From Streptomyces iranensis (lineage in GTDB: Bacteria; Actinomycetota; Actinomycetes; Streptomycetales; Streptomycetaceae): a DNA stretch of 64,000 nt. Position numbers and translations under genes: made by a program. The stretch covers positions 62,001-126,000 of the forward strand of contig NZ_JAGGLR010000010.1 of NCBI RefSeq assembly GCF_017874715.1, written 5' to 3'. This document shows, piece after piece, positions 33,009 to 41,241 of this stretch (the stretch's first letter is position 1; every line of letters begins with the position of its first letter). The notes beneath the pieces were generated by a model. That model was not told where the DNA came from. It was given only the letters and a program-made list of their open reading frames with translations, and ran no database searches.

Positions 33009-34028
33009 TCAGAGGCGCCCGGCGGCCATCGCCCGTACGCCGTGTACGGGCCGCCGGGCGGTCCGGATCCCGACGACCTCCATCCGGGCCGGGGAGCCCA
33101 GGGGGAAGCCGCAGCTCTCCGGCCGCGGCGGCGCCGCGGCGAGCTGCCCGACGCTCACCCGCCAGGCCCGCCCGTCGCGGTGCTCGACGGTCACGGACCA
33201 GACCGGGGCCGCGCCCTCGGTCCGTACGACGGTCAGCGCGTCGGCCCCGTCCTCGCGGGTCAACTCGCGGATGGCCAGCTCCGCCGCCTGGCCGGGGCGC
33301 TCCCAGGCGGAACGGCCGCGGCAGCCGTCGGTGACCACCCGGCCGTTCCGGAGCGCCTCGATGACGTCCTTGACGCCCTGTGCGGTGGCTCTGCCGTAGG
33401 TGTAGCCGTGCGGCAGCACGACGAGGGTGGGGGAGAAGCGATGGCCGCCGATGTGGGTGATCTCCCAGGTGCTGTGGACCCCGGAGGCGGCCAGCTCACC
33501 GGCCAGTGGGCGGCCGAGGAGGGCGCAGCAGCGGTCGCGCTTGCCGTTGGTGCACACCAGCACCAGCGGATCGCCGGTGTACTGCTCCCAGGCGGCGGGG
33601 TCATGGGGCTCGTGGAGTTCGTGGGGCTCGTGGAATTTGTGGGGCGCATGGGGGCGCAGGGTGAGCCCGCCGGGGTCGCCCGCGCCCAGCGCGGCGAAGT
33701 CCAGGTCGAGCAGCCGTGCCGGGTCGTCCAGGGCGGTGGTGCGGATCCAGGAGCGGCCGGGCCGGGTGTGGGCCACGAACACCCGGTGCCGGGCGCCGGT
33801 GTGCAGATCGGCGTGGCGGCCGGGGCGGCGGATCAGCGCGACCCGTACGCCGGTGCCCTCGGCGGCGCGCTCCAGGGCGCGCCCTGCGGCCGGGTCGAGG
33901 CGGCTGGCGGTGAGGGCCTCGGTGCCCCAGGGTCCGGGCTGTTCCACCAGCAGCCAGGTGGGGGCGGTGGCCGCCGTCCCGGCGAGCGGCTCGGACAGGT
34001 CGCGGGAGGCGGTCGCGCACGTGCTCAC
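33009..34028 (-). CDS. Sucrase/ferredoxin-like family protein with upstream iron box
   Basis: This 339-residue protein matches the sucrase/ferredoxin-like family, a thioredoxin-fold ferredoxin. Its cysteine motif CTNGKRDRCCALLGRPLA (about residue 160) could hold a 2Fe-2S cluster, and GGHRFSPTLVVLPHGYTYGR follows. A short HEPH repeat (HKFHEPHELHEPHDP) sits just before the Cys motif. The C-terminal 100 residues (ALTVVRTEGAAPVWSVTVEHRDGRAWRVSV) form a separate beta-rich domain. The GTG start directly abuts an iron box, so expression is probably induced by iron starvation. A role in iron release or siderophore reduction is plausible but inferred. Confidence 0.85.
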   Translation of the reverse strand: MSTCATASRDLSEPLAGTAATAPTWLLVEQPGPWGTEALTASRLDPAAGRALERAAEGTGVRVALIRRPGRHADLHTGARHRVFVAHTRPGRSWIRTTALDDPARLLDLDFAALGAGDPGGLTLRPHAPHKFHEPHELHEPHDPAAWEQYTGDPLVLVCTNGKRDRCCALLGRPLAGELAASGVHSTWEITHIGGHRFSPTLVVLPHGYTYGRATAQGVKDVIEALRNGRVVTDGCRGRSAWERPGQAAELAIRELTREDGADALTVVRTEGAAPVWSVTVEHRDGRAWRVSVGQLAAAPPRPESCGFPLGSPARMEVVGIRTARRPVHGVRAMAAGRL

Positions 34029-34047
34029 GAAGGTAAGCCTAACCTCT
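34029..34047 (-). promoter_or_regulatory. Iron box (DmdR/IdeR-type operator)
   Basis: Read on the minus strand, AGAGGTTAGGCTTACCTTC matches the Streptomyces iron box TTAGGTTAGGCTCACCTAA at about 14-15 of 19 positions, with the inner GGTTAGGCT-ACCT intact. It touches the start codon of the ferredoxin-like gene. Iron-loaded DmdR1 would therefore block transcription start, and the mRNA may have little or no leader. Confidence 0.8.
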
Positions 34048-34247
34048 CTTGATCGAGAGCGCTCGCCGGGTCGTGCGTACGCGCCGGAGCCGTGGTGGAG
34101 CGATGAACGACCGGAGCCGGACGGCGCCTCATCGGCCCCTGGGCCCCAGGCGGCGGAGCGCAGCGGTCCGTATTCCGCCGCGTACTCGCCGTTCCATGGG
34201 GTGGGAGCAGACGGGAAAATGGCGCCCAGGGGGCGGAGGGGGCGGAT

Positions 34248-34652
34248 ATGGGTGGCTTATGGGCGCGGTGGCGCAGCCGCCGGGGGAGACGCGGGGCGCG
34301 CTCGCTGGATCCCGGGCTGAGGGCCATGGTGAGGGCGGCCTACGACGAGGGGCGGCCGATTCCGGAATCGCTCGCCCGTAAGGCGGCCGAGGCCGGAGAT
34401 CCGCGGGGGATGACCGTCTACGGCATCGGGCTGGGGCAGCGGGGCGCGTACGCCGAGGCGGTCCACTGGCTCGGTAAGGCCGCCGAGACGGGGGATCTCT
34501 CGGCCATGGTGGTGCTCGGCACCGTCCACCTGGACCGCGGCGAGCTGGGCGATGCGGAGCGGCACTTCCAGCGGGCAGCGGACCGCGGCCACGCCGGTGC
34601 GCGTCTCGCCCTCCGGCAGATGCGCGCCCGGCGCAACGGCAGCGGCCACTGA
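34248..34652 (+). CDS. Small Sel1/TPR-repeat protein
   Basis: The 134-residue protein contains about three Sel1-like (TPR-related) helical repeats: LARKAAEAGDPRGMTVYGIGLGQRGAYAEAVHWLGKAAETGDLSAMVVLGTVHLDRGELGDAERHFQRAADRGHAGARLALRQM. Such repeats mediate protein-protein contacts. The first 25 residues are Arg/Trp-rich (LWARWRSRRGRRGARS) and might contact membranes or nucleic acid. The ATG follows a G-rich ribosome-binding region. It has no co-directional close neighbour and its partner is unknown. Confidence 0.75.
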   Translation: MGGLWARWRSRRGRRGARSLDPGLRAMVRAAYDEGRPIPESLARKAAEAGDPRGMTVYGIGLGQRGAYAEAVHWLGKAAETGDLSAMVVLGTVHLDRGELGDAERHFQRAADRGHAGARLALRQMRARRNGSGH

Positions 34653-35226
34653 ATCGTTTGCCGTGGCCTTCCGCCGTACGGGGCCCGCTTCACCGGGGCG
34701 CCCGGACGCGAACCGGGGCGGCCCGGCCGCGGTAAGGGGGCGCTCCCGGTGGCAGCCGGGGAGCTTGGTGCGGCCGTGCGCACGGCGGAGGATCGCCCCC
34801 GTCCTTGGACGGCGGGCGTACTCGGGCCGCTGCGGCGCCGCGGCGAGGGGCCGTGCCGGGGGCCGGGAGCGGGTCGGCCGTCACATCGGGCCATGCCGTG
34901 CCGCGGCGAGCCGTGCCGCGGGTCGGGGAGCGGAGCGGCCCGTGTGCGGACGGCCCGAGGGGCGTGAGCGGCGCCTGCGGCCGTGAGCTGCGCGGTGCCG
35001 GTGAGCTGCGTGGTGTTCGGGAACGGCCCGATGCCCATGAGCGGCGCGATGCCCGTGAGCGGCGAGGCAGGCGAGGCACCCAGGAACGGCGAGAGGCGCG
35101 GCACCCTCGCGGTGCCGCGCCTCCGCGCGCTCGTCCTGCTCGTCCGGGCCATACCGGCCCGTCCCGCCCGTCCTGCCAGCCCCGGCCCGTCCCGTCCGTC
35201 CGGCCAGGCCCGTCCGCCCGTCCGGG
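34653..35226. other. 574-bp gene-free low-complexity region between Sel1 and parC genes
   Basis: No frame here has a believable product; open frames exist on both strands only because stops are rare at this GC. The stretch is made of imperfect short repeats: gccgtgccgcgg twice near 34910, gtgagctgcg near 34982 and 35003, gatgcccatgagcggcg and gatgcccgtgagcggcg near 35030-35065. A run of cccgtcc/cccgtccg motifs is at 35160-35225. It may be a decayed gene. No clear terminator was found for parC, whose 3' end it adjoins. Confidence 0.55.
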
Positions 35227-37680
35227 CTACACCGGCCCGGCCACCACCGTCACCGGCTTGGCGAGCGGCTCGCCCGAGCCGTCGCGGCGCGGGTCGATCT
35301 CCGGCAGGGGCGCCGGGGAGCCGTTCGCCCCCGCCGCGCGGGCCGGGATCGCGCCCGCCCAGGCCATGACCAGGCAGTCCTCACCCTTCAGGAACCGCTG
35401 ACAGCGCACCCCGCCCGTGGCCCGGCCCTTGCGCGGGTACTGGTCGAAGGGGGTGAGCTTGGCCGACTGCTGTACCGAGTCATCGAGGGTGCCGCTGGCG
35501 CCCGCGACCGTGAAGACCACCGCGTCGCTCGCCGGGTCGACGGCCGTGAACGAGATCACCTTGGCGCCGGAGGTGAGCTTGATGCCCGCCATACCGCCCG
35601 CCGCGCGGCCCTGCGGCCGCACCTGGCCGGCCGCGTAGCGCAGCAGCTGGGCGTCGTCGGTGATGAAGACCAGATCCTCCTCGCCGGTGGACAGCTCCAC
35701 CGCGCCCACGATCCGGTCGCCCTCCCTGAGGCCGATGACCTCCAACTCGTCCTTGTTGGCGGGATAGTCGGGGACCACGCGCTTGACGACGCCCTGCTCC
35801 GTGCCGATCGCGAGCCCCGGTGAGGACTCGTCCAGGGTGGTGAGGCAGATCAGCTCCTCGTCGTCCTCCAGCGAGAGGAATTCGGCGATGGGTGCCCCGC
35901 CCGACAGATTCGGGGGTGCGGCCGACTCCGGGAGGATCGGGAGGTCGATCACCGAGAGCCGCAGCAGCCGCCCGGTGGAGGTCACCGCCCCCACGGAGGC
36001 GCGGGCCGTGGCCGGGACCGCGGAGACGATCACATCGTGCTTGGCGCGCTTGGCCTTCCCCTCGACCGGGAACGGCTCGCCGTTGGCGGTACGGGCCAGC
36101 AGCCCGGTGGAGGACAGCAGCACCCGGCAGGGGTCGTCCGCGACCTCCAGCGGCACCGCGGTCACCGGCGCGTTCGACGACTCCAGCAGCACCGTGCGGC
36201 GCGGGGTGCCGAACTTCTTGGCCACCGAGGCCAGTTCGGCGGAAACCAGCTTGCGCAGCTCGGCGTCGGAGTCGAGGATCCGGGTCAGCTCCTCGATCTC
36301 GGCGTTGAGCCGGTCGCGCTCCGACTCCAGCTCCAGCCGGTCGAACTTGGTCAGCCGGCGCAGCGGGGTGTCCAGGATGTACTGCGTCTGGATGTCGGAG
36401 AGGCCGAAGCGCTCGATGAGGGACCGCTTGGCCTCCGCCGCGTTCTCGCTCTGCCGGATGAGGCGGATGACCTCGTCGATGTCGAGCAGGGCCACCAGCA
36501 GACCCTCGACCAGGTGCAGCCGGTTCCGTCGCTTGGTGCGCCGGAACTCGCTGCGCCGCCGGACCACGTCGAAGCGGTGGTCGAGGTAGACCTCCAGCAG
36601 CTCCTTCAGGCCCAGTGTGAGCGGCTGGCCGTCCACCAGCGCCACGTTGTTGATGCCGAAGGACTCCTCCATCGGCGTGAGCTTGTAGAGCTGCTCCAGC
36701 ACGGCCTCGGGGTTGAAGCCGTTCTTGATCTCGATGACCAGCCGCAGCCCGTGCTCACGGTCGGTGAGGTCCTTGACGTCCGCGATGCCCTGGAGCTTCT
36801 TCGCGCCGACCAGGTCCTTGATCTTGGAGATGACCTTCTCGGGCCCCACCGCGAAGGGGAGCTCGGTGACGACGAGGCCCTTACGGCGGGCCGTCACGTC
36901 CTCCACGGCCACCGTGGCGCGGATCTTGAAGGTGCCACGGCCCGTCTCGTACGCGTCCCGGATGCCGCTCATGCCCACGATCCGGCCGCCGGTGGGCAGG
37001 TCGGGTCCCGGCACATGCCGCATCAGCGTGTCGAGGTCCGCGCCCGGGTGCCTGATCAGATGGCGGGCGGCGGCGATGACCTCGCCCAGATTGTGCGGCG
37101 GCATATTGGTGGCCATGCCGACCGCGATTCCGGACGTGCCGTTGACCAGCAGGTTCGGATAGGCGGCGGGGAGGGTGACCGGCTCCTGCTCACTGCCGTC
37201 GTAGTTCGGGGAGAAGTCGACCGTGTCCTCGTCGATCGACTCGGTCATCAGCGAGGTCGCCGACGCCATCCGGCACTCGGTGTACCGCATCGCGGCCGGC
37301 GGGTCGTCGTTGCCCAGCGAGCCGAAGTTGCCGTGGCCGTCGACCATCGGCAGGCGCATGGAGAACGGCTGCGCCATGCGCACCAGCGCGTCGTAGATCG
37401 ACGCGTCGCCGTGCGGGTGCAGCTTTCCCATCACCTCGCCGACGACGCGGGCGCACTTCACATAGGAGCGCTCGGGGCGCAGGCCCATGTCGTTCATCTG
37501 ATAGAGGATGCGGCGGTGCACGGGCTTGAGCCCGTCTCGGGCGTCGGGCAGCGCGCGCGAGTAGATGACCGAGTAGGCGTACTCGAGGTAGGAGCCCTGC
37601 ATCTCGTCGACGACGTCGATGTCGAGGATGCGCTCCTCGAAGTCGTCCGGCGGCGGGGTCTTCGTGCGGCGGCGGGCCAT
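35227..37680 (-). CDS. parC: DNA topoisomerase IV subunit A
   Basis: ParC cuts and rejoins the DNA duplex during decatenation, working with ParE. The 817-residue protein has the breakage-reunion domain (YLEYAYSVIYSRALPDARDGLKPVHRRILY). The fluoroquinolone-determining region is HPHGDASIYDALVRMAQ (88-104), and catalytic Tyr133 lies in AAMRYTE. A coiled-coil tower follows, then a C-terminal beta-pinwheel with six repeats from about 510 onward. The residue aligned with E. coli GyrA Ser83 is Ala93, the natural state in many actinobacteria. ATG MARRRTKTPP is the natural start. It is divergent from the M16 peptidase pair. Confidence 0.93.
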   Translation of the reverse strand: MARRRTKTPPPDDFEERILDIDVVDEMQGSYLEYAYSVIYSRALPDARDGLKPVHRRILYQMNDMGLRPERSYVKCARVVGEVMGKLHPHGDASIYDALVRMAQPFSMRLPMVDGHGNFGSLGNDDPPAAMRYTECRMASATSLMTESIDEDTVDFSPNYDGSEQEPVTLPAAYPNLLVNGTSGIAVGMATNMPPHNLGEVIAAARHLIRHPGADLDTLMRHVPGPDLPTGGRIVGMSGIRDAYETGRGTFKIRATVAVEDVTARRKGLVVTELPFAVGPEKVISKIKDLVGAKKLQGIADVKDLTDREHGLRLVIEIKNGFNPEAVLEQLYKLTPMEESFGINNVALVDGQPLTLGLKELLEVYLDHRFDVVRRRSEFRRTKRRNRLHLVEGLLVALLDIDEVIRLIRQSENAAEAKRSLIERFGLSDIQTQYILDTPLRRLTKFDRLELESERDRLNAEIEELTRILDSDAELRKLVSAELASVAKKFGTPRRTVLLESSNAPVTAVPLEVADDPCRVLLSSTGLLARTANGEPFPVEGKAKRAKHDVIVSAVPATARASVGAVTSTGRLLRLSVIDLPILPESAAPPNLSGGAPIAEFLSLEDDEELICLTTLDESSPGLAIGTEQGVVKRVVPDYPANKDELEVIGLREGDRIVGAVELSTGEEDLVFITDDAQLLRYAAGQVRPQGRAAGGMAGIKLTSGAKVISFTAVDPASDAVVFTVAGASGTLDDSVQQSAKLTPFDQYPRKGRATGGVRCQRFLKGEDCLVMAWAGAIPARAAGANGSPAPLPEIDPRRDGSGEPLAKPVTVVAGPV

Positions 37681-37994
37681 CGCGCTTGGGGCTCCTTCAA
37701 CTGCCGATGCGGGATCTGACGCGGACCATTGTGGCCCGGCCTACCGACAAGTGTGGAACGGCCCGGGGCGCTCGCGGTCGGGGCGGGCCCCGGAACCGCG
37801 CCCGGCGGCACCGTACGAAGCCCCTCGAAGGGGCCCGGATCCGGCGCCGGAGGGCTCGCCGAAACGGTTCGGGACAGCTCGGCGGGACGGGAGTGGACCG
37901 GAACTTCGCCAGATGTCCGTCCCCTTGCATACAGTGACAGAAGCGCTGCGCAAGCGGCTGGCACGCGCTCCATCACGCGATCGAAGGGACGTAC
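37681..37994. other. Divergent promoter region between parC and M16 peptidase genes
   Basis: About 310 bp with no supported gene. It must carry the parC promoter on one strand and the peptidase promoter on the other. A less GC-rich patch (cccttgcatacagtgacagaag, near 37923) is the best place for a + strand promoter; no exact elements can be assigned. Confidence 0.4.
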
Positions 37995-39365
37995 ATGCCC
38001 ATGGGTCACACGGCCACGCAGCAGGCCGGCTCCGGCGGCTTGAAAGCGACTGAGCACCGCCTGGCCAATGGCCTGCGCCTGGTGCTCTCCGAGGACCATC
38101 TGACCCCGGTCGCCGCGGTCTGTCTGTGGTACGACGTCGGCTCGCGCCATGAGGTCAAGGGGCGCACCGGCCTGGCGCACCTCTTCGAGCACCTGATGTT
38201 CCAGGGCTCGGCGCAGGTCACCGGCAACGGCCACTTCGAGCTGGTGCAGGGGGCCGGCGGCTCGCTCAACGGCACGACCAGCTTCGAGCGCACCAACTAC
38301 TTCGAGACCATGCCCGCCCACCAGGTCGAGCTCGCCCTGTGGCTGGAGGCCGACCGGATGGGGTCCCTCCTGACCGCGCTGGACGAGGAGAGCCTGGAGA
38401 ACCAGCGCGACGTCGTCAAGAACGAGCGCCGTCAGCGGTACGACAACGTCCCGTACGGCACCGCCTTCGAGAAGCTCGTCGCCATGGCGTACCCCGAGGG
38501 CCACCCGTACCACCACACCCCGATCGGCTCCATGGCCGACCTGGACGCGGCCTCCCTGGAGGACGCGCGGGAGTTCTTCCGCACCTACTACGCCCCCAAC
38601 AACGCCGTGCTGTCGATCGTCGGCGACATCGACCCCGAGCAGACGCTCGCCTGGATCGAGAGGTACTTCGGCTCCATCCCCTCCCACGAGGGCAAGCGGC
38701 CGCCCCGCGACGGCACGCTCCCGGAGGTGATCGGCGATCAGCTGCGCGAGGTCGTGGAGGAGGAGGTCCCGGCCCGCGCCCTGATGGCCGCGTACCGGCT
38801 GCCGCACGACGGCACCCGTGAGTCCGACGCCGCCGACCTGGCGCTGACCGTCCTCGGCGGCGGTGAGTCCTCCCGGCTCCACAACCGCCTGGTGCGCCGC
38901 GACCGCACCGCCGTGGCCGCCGGGTTCGGCCTGCTGCGGCTGTCGGGCGCCCCCTCGCTGGGCTGGCTGGACGTGAAGACCTCCGGTGGGGTCGAGGTGC
39001 CCGCCATCGAGGCCGCCGTCGACGAGGAGCTGGCCCGCTTCGCCGAGGAGGGGCCGACCCCGCAGGAGATGGAGCGCGCCCAGGCGCAGATCGAGCGCGA
39101 GTGGCTGGACCGGCTGGCCACGGTCGGCGGCCGGGCCGACGAGCTCTGCCGTTACGCGGTGCTCTTCGGCGACCCGCAGCTGGCGCTGACCGCCGTGGAG
39201 AGGGTGCTCGACATCAGCCCCGAGGAGGTGCGGGCCGTGGCCGCGGCGCGGCTGCGCCCCGACAACCGCGCCGTGCTGGTCTACGAGCCCGTCCAGGGCG
39301 CCGAGGACGCAGCCGACACCGCCGAAGCCGCCGAGACCGACGCAGAAGGGGAGGCGGCCCAGTGA
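37995..39365 (+). CDS. M16 zinc metallopeptidase, catalytic subunit
   Basis: This 456-residue protein is the active half of a two-subunit M16 peptidase like mitochondrial processing peptidase. The inverted zinc motif HLFEH in GLAHLFEHLMFQGS (about 55-70) is complete, and the downstream Glu ligand is in the SLENQRDVVKNERRQRYDN region. The C-terminal 20 residues are acidic and Ala-rich. It overlaps the next gene by four bases (GTGA), so the two subunits are coupled. An in-frame ATG six bases downstream is an equal start candidate. Members digest peptides in a closed chamber; the natural substrate is unknown. Confidence 0.92.
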   Translation: MPMGHTATQQAGSGGLKATEHRLANGLRLVLSEDHLTPVAAVCLWYDVGSRHEVKGRTGLAHLFEHLMFQGSAQVTGNGHFELVQGAGGSLNGTTSFERTNYFETMPAHQVELALWLEADRMGSLLTALDEESLENQRDVVKNERRQRYDNVPYGTAFEKLVAMAYPEGHPYHHTPIGSMADLDAASLEDAREFFRTYYAPNNAVLSIVGDIDPEQTLAWIERYFGSIPSHEGKRPPRDGTLPEVIGDQLREVVEEEVPARALMAAYRLPHDGTRESDAADLALTVLGGGESSRLHNRLVRRDRTAVAAGFGLLRLSGAPSLGWLDVKTSGGVEVPAIEAAVDEELARFAEEGPTPQEMERAQAQIEREWLDRLATVGGRADELCRYAVLFGDPQLALTAVERVLDISPEEVRAVAAARLRPDNRAVLVYEPVQGAEDAADTAEAAETDAEGEAAQ

Positions 39366-40768
39366 GCGACGCCGTCACCGCGACCATGACCTTCCACCCG
39401 CAGCCCAAGGGCGGCACCCCCAGGCCGTGGGCGTTCCCGGCCCCCGAGCGCGGTGAGCTGCCCAACGGTCTCACCGTGCTGCGCTGCCACCGCCCCGGGC
39501 AGCAGGTCGTCGCCGTCGAGATCAACCTGGAGGCGCCGCTGGACGCCGAGCCGGCCGGGCTCGAAGGCGTCGCCACGATCATGGCGCGCGCCCTGTCGGA
39601 GGGCACGGACAAGCACGACGCCGAGGAGTTCGCCGCCGAGCTCGAGCGCTGCGGCGCCACGCTGGACGCCCACGCCGACCACGCCGGTATCCGCGTCTCC
39701 CTGGAGGTCCCGGTCTCCCGGCTGCCCAAGGCGCTCGGTCTGCTGGCCGACGCGCTGCGCGCCCCCGCCTTCCCGGACGGCGAGGTCGAGCGGCTGGTGC
39801 GCAACCGGCTGGACGAGATCCCCCATGAGCTGGCCAACCCGGCCCGCCGCGCCTCCATGGCCCTCTCCGCGGAGCTCTTCCCGGCCGAGTCGCGGATGTC
39901 CCGGCCGCGCCAGGGCACCGAGGAGACCATCGAGGGCATCGACGCCGCGGCCGTGCGGGCCTTCTACGAGGCGCATCTCCGCCCCTCCACCGCCACCGCC
40001 GTCATCGTGGGCGACCTCGGCGGCGTCGACCTGGACCGGGCGCTCGCGGACACCCTCGGCGCCTGGACGGGTGGGGCGGGCGCGCCGCGCACGGCTCCCC
40101 CGATCGTCGCGGACGACACCGGCCGTGTGGTGATCGTCGACCGGCCGGGCGCGGTGCAGACCCAGCTGCTCATCGGGCGCGTGGGCGCCGACCGCCACGA
40201 CCGGGTCTGGCCCGCGCAGGTGCTCGGCACGTACTGCATGGGCGGCACCCTCACCTCTCGCCTCGACCGCGTGCTGCGCGAGGAGAAGGGCTACACCTAC
40301 GGGGTGCGCGCCTTCGGCCAGGTGCTGCGCTCCGGGCCCCCGTCGCCCGCGGGCGGCTCCTCGGGCGCCTCGATGCTGGCGATCAGCGGCTCGGTGGCCA
40401 CCGAGGTCACCGGCCCCGCGCTGGACGACCTCTGGAAGGTGCTGCGCACGCTGAAGGAGGAGGGGCTGACCGACGACGAGCGCGATGTCGCGGTGCAGAA
40501 CCTGGTGGGCGTCGCCCCGCTGAAGTACGAGACGGCGGCGTCCGTCGCGAACACCCTCGCCGACCAGGTCGAGCAGCATCTTCCGGACGACTTCCAGGCG
40601 CAGTTGTACGCCCGTCTGGCGGAGACCGGCACGGTGGAGGCCACCGCCGCGGTGGTGAGCGCCTTCCCGGCGGACCGGCTGGTCACGGTGCTGGTCGGGG
40701 ACGCCTCGGCGATCGAGGAGCCGGTCCGGGCGCTGGGCATCGGCGACGTGCGCGTCATCTCCAACTAG
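39362..40768 (+). CDS. M16 peptidase family, non-catalytic partner subunit
   Basis: The 468-residue protein is homologous to M16 peptidases, but where HxxEH should be it reads GLEGVATIMARALSEGT, so it cannot bind zinc. It does keep the Arg/Tyr pair near the C-terminal half (LREEKGYTYGVRAFGQ), which in heterodimeric M16 enzymes contacts substrate bound by the other subunit. Overlap with the catalytic gene supports a heterodimer. The GTG start is set by that overlap; longer frames run back into the first gene. Its last 23 bases are duplicated directly after the stop. Confidence 0.92.
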   Translation: MSDAVTATMTFHPQPKGGTPRPWAFPAPERGELPNGLTVLRCHRPGQQVVAVEINLEAPLDAEPAGLEGVATIMARALSEGTDKHDAEEFAAELERCGATLDAHADHAGIRVSLEVPVSRLPKALGLLADALRAPAFPDGEVERLVRNRLDEIPHELANPARRASMALSAELFPAESRMSRPRQGTEETIEGIDAAAVRAFYEAHLRPSTATAVIVGDLGGVDLDRALADTLGAWTGGAGAPRTAPPIVADDTGRVVIVDRPGAVQTQLLIGRVGADRHDRVWPAQVLGTYCMGGTLTSRLDRVLREEKGYTYGVRAFGQVLRSGPPSPAGGSSGASMLAISGSVATEVTGPALDDLWKVLRTLKEEGLTDDERDVAVQNLVGVAPLKYETAASVANTLADQVEQHLPDDFQAQLYARLAETGTVEATAAVVSAFPADRLVTVLVGDASAIEEPVRALGIGDVRVISN

Positions 40769-40791
40769 ACGTGCGCGTGATCTCCAACTAG
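40746..40791 (+). repeat. 23-bp tandem duplication of the M16 gene 3' end
   Basis: The last 23 bases of the gene including its TAG (40746-40768) are repeated immediately afterwards (40769-40791) with one C-to-G change. Confidence 0.92.
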
Positions 40792-40893
40792 GGCAGGAGA
40801 GTTGGCCGGATCCATGCGCGGAACCACCGGTCCGGGCGGCTCACTGACGATCCGGCAGGCGGTCCGGCGGACGTCCGGCCCATGAGCCGACAG

Positions 40894-40934
40894 CGGAAGG
40901 ACCCCGGCCCCGAAAGGGCGCCGGGGTCCTTCCG
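40894..40934 (+). terminator. Terminator of the M16 peptidase operon
   Basis: A 15-bp perfect stem (40894-40908 with 40920-40934) encloses an inner ccc-gaaa-ggg mini-stem. It separates the peptidase operon from the riboswitch leader. Confidence 0.8.
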
Positions 40935-41081
40935 ACATGCCCGATTTATGGGATTGGCTGCTTGTTTGGTTTGTGGGGAGAGCAACAAAAAACCGGAACC
41001 GTTTGGTGATCGAAAGCGGGCCCGTTTAGCGTCAGTCCGGCTGTTCGCCAGCGACCCGCCGCACCCGCGGCACCGGACAGT

Positions 41082-41226
41082 CATCGCCGAGTCCCCGTAC
41101 GGCGCAAGCCAGGGGAGCCGGGGACCCAACACGTCCCCAGGGGTGAATCGGGCGCCTTCCCCGGCCGGGGGAGGGGTCCGTAGGAGACCTTCCTGCTCCG
41201 AACCCGTCAGCTAACCCGGTAGGCGA
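41082..41226 (+). ncRNA. c-di-AMP riboswitch (ydaO-yuaA class)
   Basis: The leader of the M23 peptidase gene has the conserved blocks of this class in order: tcgccgagtccc, ggcgcaagccaggggagccg, gggacccaac, ccaggggtgaatcggg, then gtaggagaccttcctgctcc, gaacccgtcagctaacccgg and taggcg. Pairings such as gccgggg/ccccag and cgccga...taggcg are evident. ydaO-class RNAs bind cyclic di-AMP and turn genes off, and in Streptomyces they precede cell-wall hydrolase genes such as rpfA. The element ends about 16 bases before the proposed start, so the expression platform may include the ribosome-binding site. The boundaries are approximate. Confidence 0.93.
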
Positions 41227-41241
41227 GAAGGAAGGAAAGGA

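Noticed and set aside
34805..35401. Open frame of 198 residues on the + strand upstream of and into the parC 3' end
   Set aside because: Arg/Pro/Gly repeats only, and it overlaps parC antisense.
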